Both the position numbers and the translations under genes were made by a program. The notes under the pieces were generated by a model. The model was given only the letters and a program-made list of their open reading frames with translations. It did not search any database and was not told the DNA's origin. Source: Flavipsychrobacter sp. (GTDB lineage: Bacteria > Bacteroidota > Bacteroidia > Chitinophagales > Chitinophagaceae). Taken from it: a stretch of 64,000 nt of DNA. This document shows positions 7,448 to 18,300 of this stretch, piece by piece (position 1 is the stretch's first letter; every line of letters starts with the position of its first letter). The stretch is from positions 1 through 64,000 of the forward strand of contig JAEUVF010000014.1 of NCBI GenBank assembly GCA_016787265.1, in the 5' to 3' direction.

Positions 7448-10432
7448 ATGACTGTTGCATTGCCACGATGGGTAGGGAGGCTCTCTGTCTTCTTGCTATG
7501 TATTTTCCTCGGCTCCTCTGTTCAGGCCCAGGAAAGAGTTATCACAGGAAAAATCACCGATTCAAAAGAAGGCATACCGGTTATCGGAGCCACTGTTACA
7601 GTGAAAGGCACAACTATTGCCACTTCTACAGAAGCGGATGGTACCTTTCGTTTGGGGGGCGTTCCTGCCAATGCCCAGACGCTGGTGATTACTTCCGTAG
7701 GGTTTACCACCCGCGAGATTGCGATTACAGGAGATCAGATCAACATTACCTTAACCTCAGCAGATGATGCATTAAATGAGGTAGTAGTTGTTGGATATGG
7801 TACTGCCCGTAAAAAAGACCTGACTGGTGCAGTTGCATCTGTTAAGGCGAAAGATTTCAACAAAGGGGTGGTTACCGCGCCCGATCAACTCTTACAGGGT
7901 AAGGTTGCCGGTGTACAGATCCTGAACAACTCTGGTGCGCCAGGTGCAGCTACTACGGTTCGTATCCGTGGTAACTCCTCGATTCGTTCTGGAAACCAGC
8001 CTCTTTATGTAATTGATGGAGTAGCTCTGGATGGTCGTACTGCCCGTCCGGGTATCAACGCCGGTGGTGTAGGTACCATACCTGGTAGTAACCCATTGAA
8101 CTTCATCAACAACAACGACATCCTTTCCATGGAAGTGTTGAAAGACGCTTCTGCGGCTGCTATCTATGGTTCCCGTGGTGCAAACGGTGTTATCATCATT
8201 ACCACTAAAAAAGGTGCTACAGGTCAGCAGGTGGATGTGAATGCTTCTGTTGGCGTGAGCAGCCTTATGCGTCGGCTCGAAGTGCTGGATGGTAATGAGT
8301 ACCGCGCAGCGCTGGACAAATATGGTTTGACTACTGGTGACTATGGTGATAATGTAGATGCTATGGATGCCATCACTCGTACCGCTTTCACTCAGAATTA
8401 CAGTATTGGAGTTTCTGGTGGTAATGACAGAGGTAAATATCGTATTTCTGCCAGCTACCTGAATCAGGATGGTATTATTTTGAAATCGAATTTCAAAAAG
8501 TACACTGCTGGTATCAATGGTTCTTATAAGTTCCTGGAAAGCAAAAGACTGGGTCTTGATTTCAACGTTACGGTTGGACATAATACTGAAAATGCAGCGC
8601 CTATTTCCAATGACGCCGGTTTTACCGGAAGTATCGTAGGTCAGGCATTGCAATGGAACCCAACACACCCTTTGCGTTTTCGCGGCTCTAATGGTGCAGA
8701 TTCCCTGTTTATCATTCCTCGGTTTGGTAGTACTTCTATTAACCCACTGGTTATGTCTGCTGCCTGGGATGATATCTCCAACACCACCAACGTGCTGGCT
8801 TATGTAGCACCTTCTTATAATATTGCTAAGGGACTGGATTATCGTTTCTTATACAGCATTAATCACCAGGTTAGTGATCGTAAGAACCAGATTCGCAGTT
8901 ACCTGAATCTGGAGAACATCCAGAACCGTGGTCTTGCTAACCAGGCAGGTGGTACATTGACGACTACCCAGATGACACACACATTGAATTACATAAAGGA
9001 TCTCGGTGATAATATCACCCTGACAGCCCTGGGTGGTTATGAATACATGAAATTTAAGTTTTTGGGTAATGGCTTATTTGGTCAGGACTTTGCGAATGTA
9101 AGTACGCCGTATTACAATTACATGCAGTACACTACGCAGGGGTCTCGCCAGATTTACTCTTTCGATCAGACTACTGAATTGCAGTCTTATTTCGCAAGAG
9201 CTATTTTCAACTTCAAAGACCGTTATATCTTCACCGGTACCTTCCGTGCGGATGGATCAAGTAAGTTTGGTACCAATAATAAGTATGGTTATTTCCCTTC
9301 ACTGGCACTTGCCTGGAATGTTCATAATGAAGCCTTCATGCAGGACCAGAACATTTTTGACCAGTTAAAATTCAGAGCAAGCTGGGGTAAAACCGGTAAC
9401 CAGGAATTCCCTGCATTTGCTTCTCAGGAAACGTATACTGCAGGACAGCAGTCTTTCAACCGTGCAACCCTGGAGAATCCGAATTTGAAATGGGAGACTT
9501 CTACTACCATAAACATTGGATTGGATTTCTCGGTTGCTAAAGGAAAACTCTTTGGTTCCGTTGATTATTTTAACAAAAAGACTACCGATATTCTTTTTGA
9601 CCGAGATTTAGCTGATCCGGTTCCGGTAGGTTCTGCTTCCACCTGGGTAAATCTTCCCGGTGAGATTATTAACTCCGGTGTGGAAGTGATGTTGAACTAC
9701 CTGATCGCGAAAAACGCAAACTTCTCATGGGATATCGGTGTGAACGCTACATTCCTGAATAATAAAATCACAGGATTTGGTGACCTGGTAATTCCAACCG
9801 GTGCACTGAGTGGTCAGGGTATCTCTGGTACGAATATTCAGCGTTTCGTAAACAATCGTCCACTGAATGCGTATTATTTAAGACGATTCACCGGAATTGA
9901 TCGTGATGGTCAGGCTGGTCTGGTTGATGGTGGAGCTTCTTTCTTCTACCTGGGAGATCCCAACCCGAATATGCTGTTGGGCCTTACTACCAATATCGGA
10001 TACAAGAAGTTCAACCTCGAAATCAGCATGAATGGCGCTTTCGGTCATGAACTCTATAACAACACAGCGAATACCGTACTGCCAATCAACAACCTGGGTA
10101 CAAGGAATATCGCGAAAGACCTGGCGAGCCTGGATCCTGCTGAGGCATTGTCCAGCCCCATCACTGCTTCTTCCCGTTACCTGGAAAAAGGTGATTATAT
10201 GAAGTTGTCCAACGCTACACTTTCATACAGACTGGGAAATCTCGGATCTGTTATCAAGAATGCCAATTTGTTCCTGACAGGACAAAACCTGTTTGTGATC
10301 ACCAACTTCTCCGGATTTGATCCTGAAGTGAACGTTGATAAGAATGTGGCTGGTCGTCCTTCATTCGGTATTGAGTACATTCCATACCCTACAGCAAGGA
10401 ACATTATTCTCGGACTTAATTTTTCTTTTTAA
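7448..10432 (+). CDS. SusC/RagA-family TonB-dependent outer membrane transporter
   Basis: This is the outer membrane pore for glycan or oligosaccharide import, 994 residues. The signal peptide ends near residue 28 (VQA-QE). A carboxypeptidase-regulatory-like beta domain covers about 30-110. The SusC hallmark region LNEVVVVGYGTARKKDLTGA marks the TonB box and plug start (about 111-130). The plug shows VRIRGNSS, LYVIDGV and the conserved EVLKDASAAAIYGSRGANGV. The rest is the 22-stranded barrel ending in LNFSF with terminal Phe. It is followed after 21 bases by its SusD partner, forming a standard SusCD complex powered by TonB-ExbBD. Divergent LacI-type control and the downstream glucosidases suggest an alpha-glucoside substrate, which is inference. 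Confidence 0.95.
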   Translation: MTVALPRWVGRLSVFLLCIFLGSSVQAQERVITGKITDSKEGIPVIGATVTVKGTTIATSTEADGTFRLGGVPANAQTLVITSVGFTTREIAITGDQINITLTSADDALNEVVVVGYGTARKKDLTGAVASVKAKDFNKGVVTAPDQLLQGKVAGVQILNNSGAPGAATTVRIRGNSSIRSGNQPLYVIDGVALDGRTARPGINAGGVGTIPGSNPLNFINNNDILSMEVLKDASAAAIYGSRGANGVIIITTKKGATGQQVDVNASVGVSSLMRRLEVLDGNEYRAALDKYGLTTGDYGDNVDAMDAITRTAFTQNYSIGVSGGNDRGKYRISASYLNQDGIILKSNFKKYTAGINGSYKFLESKRLGLDFNVTVGHNTENAAPISNDAGFTGSIVGQALQWNPTHPLRFRGSNGADSLFIIPRFGSTSINPLVMSAAWDDISNTTNVLAYVAPSYNIAKGLDYRFLYSINHQVSDRKNQIRSYLNLENIQNRGLANQAGGTLTTTQMTHTLNYIKDLGDNITLTALGGYEYMKFKFLGNGLFGQDFANVSTPYYNYMQYTTQGSRQIYSFDQTTELQSYFARAIFNFKDRYIFTGTFRADGSSKFGTNNKYGYFPSLALAWNVHNEAFMQDQNIFDQLKFRASWGKTGNQEFPAFASQETYTAGQQSFNRATLENPNLKWETSTTINIGLDFSVAKGKLFGSVDYFNKKTTDILFDRDLADPVPVGSASTWVNLPGEIINSGVEVMLNYLIAKNANFSWDIGVNATFLNNKITGFGDLVIPTGALSGQGISGTNIQRFVNNRPLNAYYLRRFTGIDRDGQAGLVDGGASFFYLGDPNPNMLLGLTTNIGYKKFNLEISMNGAFGHELYNNTANTVLPINNLGTRNIAKDLASLDPAEALSSPITASSRYLEKGDYMKLSNATLSYRLGNLGSVIKNANLFLTGQNLFVITNFSGFDPEVNVDKNVAGRPSFGIEYIPYPTARNIILGLNFSF

Positions 10433-10453
10433 TTCAAACAATTTTTGAGCCGT

Positions 10454-11986
10454 ATGAAATATAAATTAATTCTAACCGCTTTCATGGTCTCCTCGCTTTT
10501 CAGTTGTACCAAACTGGAAGAGCCGGTAGATTCCGCGATCACCGGAGACCAGGCAGATGAGTTATTTGGTGGCTCCAATTCTGCACCCCCGGATATTAGT
10601 GCGTTATTGGAAGGTGCTTATCTATCAACTCGTACGCCGTACCAGGATCAATCCCGTGTATGGGCCGCAATGGAACATACAACGGATGAAGTAATCGGAC
10701 CCACAAGAGGTGGTGACTGGGATGACAATGGTGTGTGGCGCGTATTACACAGCCATCAGTGGGATGCTGATCATGCATTCCTTGCTGATACCTATCGTGA
10801 TTTGGGTAGGATTGTGTTTGCCACTACTGACCTGTTGAAATTTAATCCAACCCCGGCACAGGCTGCTGAAGCCCGATTCCTGAGAGCCTATGCTATGTTC
10901 ACTATTCTGGATGGATGGGACCAGGTTCCGTATCGCGAAGTGAATGGTACACTGAGTGAATTGCCTAAAGTTCGCAAAGGAACAGAAGCACTGGAATATA
11001 TCATGTCTGAATTAACAGAGATACTTCCCAATCTTCCGGTAACTCCGAATTATAAGGCGAACAGAGATGCAGCCAAAGTGCTGATGATGAAATGTCTTAT
11101 CAATAAAGGAGTATATGCAGATCGCGCCAATCCAACTTTTGCTGCAGCTGATATGCAGGCGGTAATAACACTTGCTGATGAAATCATCAACAGTGGAAAA
11201 TATGCACTGGAGGCTAATTTCTTTGACAACTTCGCACCAAACAACGATGACCTGTCAAGTGAAAATATCTGGACTGCTGAAAACCGTGGTGGTAACAGTA
11301 GTGGTGGTGTTCGTTTCCATTGGTTCTGTACACTTCACTACAACAACAACCCCAGTGGTTGGAATGGTTTCACAACCCTGTCTGATTTTTACGATAAGTT
11401 TGAAGCAAATGATACACGTCGTGGCGCATCTTATCCTGGCATGACCAATGTGTCCGGTTTGAGAGTAGGCTTCCTGGTTGGTCAGCAGTTCGACCAGAAT
11501 GGAGTGGCACTGAAAGATAGAAGAGGTAATAATCTCGCGTTCACACGTGAAGTTAAGCTGAAAGAAACCGGTAATGACCTTGAGATCACAGGTATTCGGG
11601 TTATTAAGTACCCAATCGATTATGTTTCCGGTGATAATGTTGATAACGATTTCGTGTACTTCCGCTATTCCGATGTATTGCTGATGAAAGCAGAAGCCCT
11701 GCTCAGAACCAATAATGCCGGAGCGGCACTCACTATCGTGAACAATATTCGTACAACAAGAGGCGCTTCCAGCCTGGGTTCTGTGAATCTGGACCAATTG
11801 CTGGATGAAAGAGGCCGCGAGTTGTATTACGAAGGCTGGAGAAGAAATGATATGATCCGCTTTGGTAAATTCCTCGGAACCTGGCAGGAAAAAACTGCTG
11901 CTTCTGGTCCTGAGCGTCTGATCTTCCCGATTCCCAACCGTTCATTGGCTGCGAATCCGAATCTGACCCAAAACCCCGGCTATTAA
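10454..11986 (+). CDS. SusD/RagB-family substrate-binding lipoprotein
   Basis: This is the surface lipoprotein that closes over the SusC barrel and delivers the glycan, 510 residues. The ATG at 10454 is chosen; a TTG three codons upstream is also in frame. The signal peptide ends at the lipobox LFSC (Cys near residue 18), followed by a short linker. SusD-typical features include the TPR-like helices (AAEARFLRAYAMFTILDGWDQ is the usual segment after the first TPR) and the C-terminal LDERGRELYYEGWRRNDMIRFG signature, which appears in two adjoining pieces near residues 450-475. It ends with the usual NPNLTQNPGY tail. It is co-transcribed with susC. A strong hairpin follows its stop codon. Confidence 0.95.
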   Translation: MKYKLILTAFMVSSLFSCTKLEEPVDSAITGDQADELFGGSNSAPPDISALLEGAYLSTRTPYQDQSRVWAAMEHTTDEVIGPTRGGDWDDNGVWRVLHSHQWDADHAFLADTYRDLGRIVFATTDLLKFNPTPAQAAEARFLRAYAMFTILDGWDQVPYREVNGTLSELPKVRKGTEALEYIMSELTEILPNLPVTPNYKANRDAAKVLMMKCLINKGVYADRANPTFAAADMQAVITLADEIINSGKYALEANFFDNFAPNNDDLSSENIWTAENRGGNSSGGVRFHWFCTLHYNNNPSGWNGFTTLSDFYDKFEANDTRRGASYPGMTNVSGLRVGFLVGQQFDQNGVALKDRRGNNLAFTREVKLKETGNDLEITGIRVIKYPIDYVSGDNVDNDFVYFRYSDVLLMKAEALLRTNNAGAALTIVNNIRTTRGASSLGSVNLDQLLDERGRELYYEGWRRNDMIRFGKFLGTWQEKTAASGPERLIFPIPNRSLAANPNLTQNPGY

Positions 11987-12006
11987 TTTTTAGTATCTTG
12001 CAAATA

Positions 12007-12040
12007 GATAAGAGGTCATTAGCAATAATGACCTCTTATC
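12007..12040 (+). terminator. 15-bp hairpin with GCAA tetraloop after susD
   Basis: The arms 12007-12021 and 12026-12040 are perfect complements around the loop GCAA, a GNRA tetraloop. The sequence that follows, GTTTTATTG, is only weakly U-rich. This is therefore a partial terminator, an attenuator or an mRNA-stabilising 3' hairpin for the susCD message. The next gene starts 18 bases after the stem. Confidence 0.7.
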
Positions 12041-12058
12041 GTTTTATTGAAACGTATT

Positions 12059-15000
12059 ATGGTAAAATGGATTACTGCCTGCCTGGCTTTAGCAATACTG
12101 ACATCCTGTGGATCCGAACCTGAGAAACCAGGCTTGTTCTCCCTGATGGAAAAGACCGGTATTGATTTCGTGAATGAAGTCAGGGATACCAAAGATTTCA
12201 ACATCTTCAGCTATCGTAATTTTTACAACGGTGGTGGCTGTGCTATTGGCGATATTAATAATGATGGCCTGGCTGATGTGTTGTTCACTTCCAATATGGG
12301 AGAGAATAAACTCTACCTGAACAAGGGCAACTGGAATTTTGAAGACATTACCGCCAAATCAGGTATCGCAGAAGCCGGTAAATGGAGCACAGGTGTGGTA
12401 ATGGTAGATATCAATGCAGACGGACTGCTTGATATTTATATCTGTAATGCCGGATATCAGAAAGGCATGCGGCAGGAGAATACCCTCTTCATTAATAAAG
12501 GGGATCTCAGTTTTGTTGAATCAGCCAAAGAGTACGGACTTGATAATGATGGCTATACTACCCATGCTGCTTTTTTCGATTATGACCTGGATGGAGACCT
12601 CGATTGCTTTATCCTGAACAATAGTTTCATTCCCGTTAATACACTCAACTATTCCAATAAACGCGACTTAAGAGCGAAAGACTGGCCGGTTGCAGATTTT
12701 CTCAAAGGTGGTGGATCCTTCCTGCTGCGTAACGACAATGGAAAATTTATTGATGTTAGTGAAGCAGCCGGAATCTATGGAAGCCTGATCAGTTTTGGTT
12801 TGGGAGTTACCGTCGGAGATATCAATGGCGACAGCTATCCTGATATTTATGTATCCAATGATTTTTTCGAACGGGATTATCTCTATATCAATAATAAATC
12901 GGGAGGCTTTACGGAAGAACTTGAAAAGCGAATGCAACATATCAGTCACTCTTCCATGGGTGCGGATATGGGGGATATCAACAACGACGGCCTGCCTGAT
13001 ATCTTCGTAACCGAGATGTTGCCGGATGATGAATTCCGTCTGAAAACCACCACCTCTTTTGAACAGATTGAAGTGCAGTTACTCAAACAGCGATCCGGTT
13101 TCTATAACCAGTTCATGCAAAATACCCTGCAGGTAAATGCCGGAAATGGACAGTTCCTGGAAACGGGATATTACAGCGGAGTGGCTGCTTCCGACTGGAG
13201 TTGGGGAGGCTTGCTTTTTGATGCGGATAACGATGGTCGAAATGATCTCTATATCTGCAATGGCATATACAGGGATGTAACAGATCAGGATTTTATCAAC
13301 TTCTTTGCCAATGAAGTAATACAGAACATGGTTATGACCGGACAAAAAGAAGAAGTGGATCAGATCATTGAAAAAATGCCTTCCAACCCGATTCCTAATA
13401 AAATGTTTCGGAATACAGGAAACTGGAAATTCCAGTCGGTTGAAAAGGATTGGGGATTAGCCAAACCTTCTTTCTCCAATGGAGCTGCTGTTGGCGATCT
13501 GGATAATGATGGTGATCTGGACCTGATTGTAAACAATGTAAACCAGCCTGCTTTTATCTATCGTAATAATTCATCCGAACAGAACCAGTCGGCTTTTATT
13601 ACTTTCCAGTTGCAGGATACAGGTAAGAATAAATTTGCTATTGGTTCTAAAATCCTGCTCTACCAGGGTACTGAAAAGCAACTGCGTGAACTAGTTCCAA
13701 CTCGTGGCTTTCAATCTTCCGTTGATTATACCCTGCATTTTGGATTGGGTGAAAAGACCATTGATTCGGTATATGTGATTTGGCCAGGAGGTGAAGCAGA
13801 AAAGATCACCGGTTTTACCCCCAACCAATTAAATAAATTAAAACGTGGTACGGGTACCAAATCGGTACTTCCCCAGGTTACAAGTTCACCTGCCTTCTTC
13901 ACCTTTGTGGATTCATTGCAATTCGACAAGCACCAGGAAGATGAGTATGTTGATTTTTACAATGAGCGTAACACTCTCTGGATGAATTCCCGAGATGGAG
14001 CACAGGTTGCAAAAGCAGATGTGAACGGAGATGGACTGGAGGATATTTATATCGGAGGTGCAGCCAAACAGGCTGGACAACTTTATCTGCAGACAGCAAA
14101 TGGATTTCGAAAATCCATTCAACCGGTCTTTGAAACATTTAAAGACTGGGAGGATGTTGCTGTAGTTTTCATGGATGCGGATGGTGATGGAGATGCTGAT
14201 CTGGTTATCGGTTCCGGTGGCAACAACCAGGTGTTACAAAGTCACAAACTGGATCATCGGTTATACCTGAACGATAGTAAGGGGAATTTTACTGCAGCTA
14301 CCGGCGCGTTTCCTGCAAACGGAATGAATTGCTCGGTGCTGGTTCCGATAGATATGGATGGAGACGGTGACCTGGATCTCTTTGCTGGCGCCAGATCAAT
14401 TCCTTATCAATACGGGGTTCCGGCGTCCAGTCAGTTGTTGCTGAATAATGGAAAAGGAATATTTACACTATACCAATTGAAGGGAAAAAATCCATTTGAC
14501 TCACTTGGTATGGTAACTGCTGCTGTTTGTGCGAATCTTACCGGTGATTCAAAAAAGGAACTGGTGCTTGTCGGCGAATGGATGAACCCCCTGGTGTATG
14601 AATGGAAAAACAGCCAGCTTGCTTCGGTAGACGGTTATTTCTCCAACTTATCCGGCTGGTGGCAGAGCATCGCAGCAGCAGACCTGGATGGAGATGGAAA
14701 AGAAGAATTGGTGCTTGGAAATATTGGTGATAACTTTTATCTGCGTGCGGATAGCCTGCATCCGGTAAAAATCTGGCACAATGATTTTGATGAGAATGGT
14801 ACCCCTGAAAATATCATCACAAGAACAATCGGTGGAAAAGATATGCCGGTATTTATGAAAAGAGAATTGACTGAACAGATTCCCGGATTGAAAAAACAGA
14901 ACCTGCGCAACGAACAATTTGCAACCAAGTCGATACAGGAATTGTTCCCTGCTGCTGTAATAAATACTTCGGTGATGCGATCCGTGAATTATACAAAATC

Positions 15001-15355
15001 CTGCATCGTATTTACAGGTGAGAAAGCTGTTCGCTCTGTTCTGCCACTTGATTTCCACGTGCAATTGTCATCCGTTCATGCCATCCGGATACTGGATATA
15101 AATAAAGATTCAAAACCTGATTTGGTGCTTGGTGGCAATATGTACTGTCTGCAACCTCAGTTTGGTCAGCTGGATGCCAGTTTTGGGCATGTGTTGCTGA
15201 ATGAAGGGGCCGGACAATTTCGATACCTCCCTCCGGCTGAATCCGGATTTTTTATAAAAGGGGCCATTCGTGATTTGGAAATACTTCCTTCCAAAAAAGG
15301 TAATTCCCTCCTGGTTACGAGAAACAATGCCCATCCGGTTTTATTCCGGTTTTAA
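12059..15355 (+). CDS. FG-GAP/VCBS repeat lipoprotein with UnbV/ASPIC domain (first copy)
   Basis: This is a 1098-residue exported lipoprotein. The signal peptide ends at the lipobox ILTSC (Cys near residue 17). A TTG four codons upstream is an alternative start. The body is built of FG-GAP/VCBS blades carrying calcium-type loops such as DINNDGLADVLF, DLDGDLDCF and DLDNDGDLDLIVNN, which indicate one or two integrin-like seven-bladed propellers. Near residues 545-585 it has the UnbV/ASPIC signature (GFQSSVDYTLHFGLG, then VYVIWPGGEAE). Related proteins often follow susCD pairs in this class and may bind glycan at the cell surface in place of SusE/F, which is inference. It lies 12 bases upstream of a paralogue of nearly the same length. 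Confidence 0.85.
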   Translation: MVKWITACLALAILTSCGSEPEKPGLFSLMEKTGIDFVNEVRDTKDFNIFSYRNFYNGGGCAIGDINNDGLADVLFTSNMGENKLYLNKGNWNFEDITAKSGIAEAGKWSTGVVMVDINADGLLDIYICNAGYQKGMRQENTLFINKGDLSFVESAKEYGLDNDGYTTHAAFFDYDLDGDLDCFILNNSFIPVNTLNYSNKRDLRAKDWPVADFLKGGGSFLLRNDNGKFIDVSEAAGIYGSLISFGLGVTVGDINGDSYPDIYVSNDFFERDYLYINNKSGGFTEELEKRMQHISHSSMGADMGDINNDGLPDIFVTEMLPDDEFRLKTTTSFEQIEVQLLKQRSGFYNQFMQNTLQVNAGNGQFLETGYYSGVAASDWSWGGLLFDADNDGRNDLYICNGIYRDVTDQDFINFFANEVIQNMVMTGQKEEVDQIIEKMPSNPIPNKMFRNTGNWKFQSVEKDWGLAKPSFSNGAAVGDLDNDGDLDLIVNNVNQPAFIYRNNSSEQNQSAFITFQLQDTGKNKFAIGSKILLYQGTEKQLRELVPTRGFQSSVDYTLHFGLGEKTIDSVYVIWPGGEAEKITGFTPNQLNKLKRGTGTKSVLPQVTSSPAFFTFVDSLQFDKHQEDEYVDFYNERNTLWMNSRDGAQVAKADVNGDGLEDIYIGGAAKQAGQLYLQTANGFRKSIQPVFETFKDWEDVAVVFMDADGDGDADLVIGSGGNNQVLQSHKLDHRLYLNDSKGNFTAATGAFPANGMNCSVLVPIDMDGDGDLDLFAGARSIPYQYGVPASSQLLLNNGKGIFTLYQLKGKNPFDSLGMVTAAVCANLTGDSKKELVLVGEWMNPLVYEWKNSQLASVDGYFSNLSGWWQSIAAADLDGDGKEELVLGNIGDNFYLRADSLHPVKIWHNDFDENGTPENIITRTIGGKDMPVFMKRELTEQIPGLKKQNLRNEQFATKSIQELFPAAVINTSVMRSVNYTKSCIVFTGEKAVRSVLPLDFHVQLSSVHAIRILDINKDSKPDLVLGGNMYCLQPQFGQLDASFGHVLLNEGAGQFRYLPPAESGFFIKGAIRDLEILPSKKGNSLLVTRNNAHPVLFRF

Positions 15356-15367
15356 GTTCGCGTATCA

Positions 15368-18300
15368 ATGAAAAACAGTGTTTATATAGTAGGTTGGTTG
15401 CTGCTGGTTCTGCATGGCTGTAAGGATGCAGGAAAGAAAGAACAGTTTGAATTGCTTTCGGCAAATCAGACCGGGATAAATTTTTCCAACCGATTGACGG
15501 CAACCTCGGAGTTTAACATGTTTCAATACATGTATTTCTACAATGGCGCAGGTGTAGGAGCAGGTGATTTTAACCAGGATGGTCTGATTGATTTATTCTT
15601 TGCATCCAACCAGGAACAGAATCGCCTTTATCTTAATAAGGGTGATTTTAAATTCACTGACGTTACTGAACAGGCGCAGCTCCCGGATGATAAGGGCTGG
15701 TCTACCGGTGTTTCGGTAGTGGATATTAACAACGACGGACTACTGGATATTTATATTTGTCGGGTTGCCGGATTTGAGAACCTGAAAGTTGGCAACCAGT
15801 TATTAATCTGCCAGGGCATAAAAGATGGAATACCCTATTATAAAGACGAGGCCGGCTACTATGGTTTGGCATTCTCGGGCTTCAGTACCCAGGCCAGCTT
15901 TTTCGATTATGACCTGGATGGTGACCTCGATTGTTTTTTGCTGAATCATTCCATTCATCACAATGGAACCTTTGGAAGAAGAGATCGCTTTCTGAATACC
16001 TATCATGAACAATCCGGAGACCGGTTCTTTGTAAATGAAAATGGCAGATTTACTGATAAAACCAAAGAGACGGGTATTCAGAGTTCCGTTATCGGTTATG
16101 GATTGGGGATAGTAGTGAGTGACCTGAACGCCGATGGCTGGCCGGATCTTTATATCGGCAATGATTTTCATGAGAACGATTATCTCTACATAAACAACCG
16201 GGACGGTAGTTTCAAAGAGGAACTGACCAGTCGCACTCAACATAGCAGCCAGTTCTCTATGGGTGTGGATGCCGGAGATGTAAACAATGACGGACTGCCG
16301 GATATCATTTCAGTAGATATGCTGCCTGCTGATCCTGAAATCCTGAAGCGCTCACTTGGAGAGGATGAATACAATCTCTTCATGATGAAGATCGGATATG
16401 GATATCATTATCAATACACAAGAAATAACCTTCAACAGAATACCTTTTCCGGCCATTTCAGGGAGTTGGGTTTGTATGCGGGAATTGCTGCAACAGACTG
16501 GTCCTGGGCCCCGGTATGGGCAGATTTTGACAATGATGGAAGAAAGGATCTATTTATCTCCAATGGTATACCCAGAAGATTAAATGATATTGATTATGTC
16601 AATTTCATTACCAATGATAATTTTCAGGACAAAATCCGCAAAGCTGAATTGAAGAAGGAAGATATGGGACTGGTAGAGCAATTCCCACAAATCAAATTGC
16701 CGAATGCTTTTTTCCGTAACCAGGGTGATTTTCATTTTTCAGAAAATGCTTTCAATGTCAGTAATGATCAGAAAAGTTTTTCCAATGGAGCAGTTGTAGT
16801 GGACCTGGATAACGACGGTGACCTTGATATCGTTACCAACAATATCGATGATCCGGCTTTTGTATATCGTAACAATCAGCAGCCTGCTGATTCTTCCAGG
16901 TATTTGCAGTTGGATTTAAAAGGGCCTGCAGGCAACCGGAACGCAATAGGCGCTGCTGTGCTGGTATGTGCAGATACAACCCGACTCTATTATGAAAAAT
17001 ATCCGGTGCGTGGGTTCCAGTCGTCGATGGAGCAATACCTGCACCTGGGCTTGGGAACGATCCGTCCGGATTCTGTATTGATCATCTGGCCGGATCAAAC
17101 TTATTTCAAACTCGATTCAGTTACATTCAATGCACGTAAGACGATAACCTACAAGGAAGGACTTCCATTGTTTGATAAGCTGGCTCATTTGAAGGCGCCG
17201 GTTATGGTGAATGCCATTGATCTCACCCATACCTTTAACCTGAAAATTGCACATAAGGAAAATCCATTCGTGGAATTCAACCGGGAACCGTTGATTCCAT
17301 TCATGTTATCAACTGAGGGGCCCGCATTGGCAGTGGGGGATATCAATGGAGATGGAAGAGATGATTTTTTTATGGGTTCTTCCAAAGGAACCAGGGCTAA
17401 AGTACTTGTGCAACTGAACAACGGAACTTTTACTGAATTGAAACAGCCAGCACTGGAAGCCGACAGTATGTATGAAGAAGTGGATGCTATCTGGCTTGAT
17501 ATTAACCAGGATGGACAACCCGACTTGCTGACTGCTTCCGGCGGCAATGAATATTACGGTGGTGATTCGAAACTCTTGCCACGTGCTTATCTGAATAATG
17601 GTGCTGGCGTATTAACACTGCTACCGGATGCCTTCCCGTCATCCGTGCTGCTGACAGCTTCCTGTATAAAAGCGGCTGATTTCTCCGGTGATGGAATTCC
17701 GGATCTTTTTATTGGCGCGAGAGCTGTTCCTTATGAGTATGGAAAACTTCCGCAGTCTTATTTTCTGGTGAATGATGGGAAGGGGCGATTTATTGATCAG
17801 ACTAAAAGCAGTACACCTGAAAATGGCCTGCTGGGTTTTGTGAAAAACGCGAGCTGGTATGATATGGATGCGGATGGCGATCTGGATTTACTGCTTGCTT
17901 TGGAATGGGGGGCGTTGACGATATTAGAAAATAAGAAAGGGCAATTCAGTAAACGAAGTCTTCATCCCGCAAACGGATGGTGGAATTTTCTGGTGCCGGT
18001 GGATATTAACAAAGATGGGTTACCCGATCTTGTTGCAGGAAACCAGGGGTATAACAATCGCCTTAGACCAGTGAAGGAAAAACCTGTTCGGTTATACGTG
18101 AATGATTTTGATGGCAATGGCAAAAGAGAACAGTTGCTTACTTATTATATCAGAGATAAAGAACATCTCTTTGCCAATAAGATGGAGCTTGAAAAACAAC
18201 TGCCTTATCTGAAAAAGAAATTCCTGTTTGCAGGTGATTTTGCAAAAGCATCCCTTGGAGATATTATTGAACCGGCTAAACTCAAGGAAGCAGAACTGTT

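Noticed and set aside
7892..8668. Long minus-strand open frame (258 codons) inside susC
   Set aside because: It lies antisense within a gene with strong homology, has Thr/Ser/Ile-rich shadow composition and shows no family pattern.
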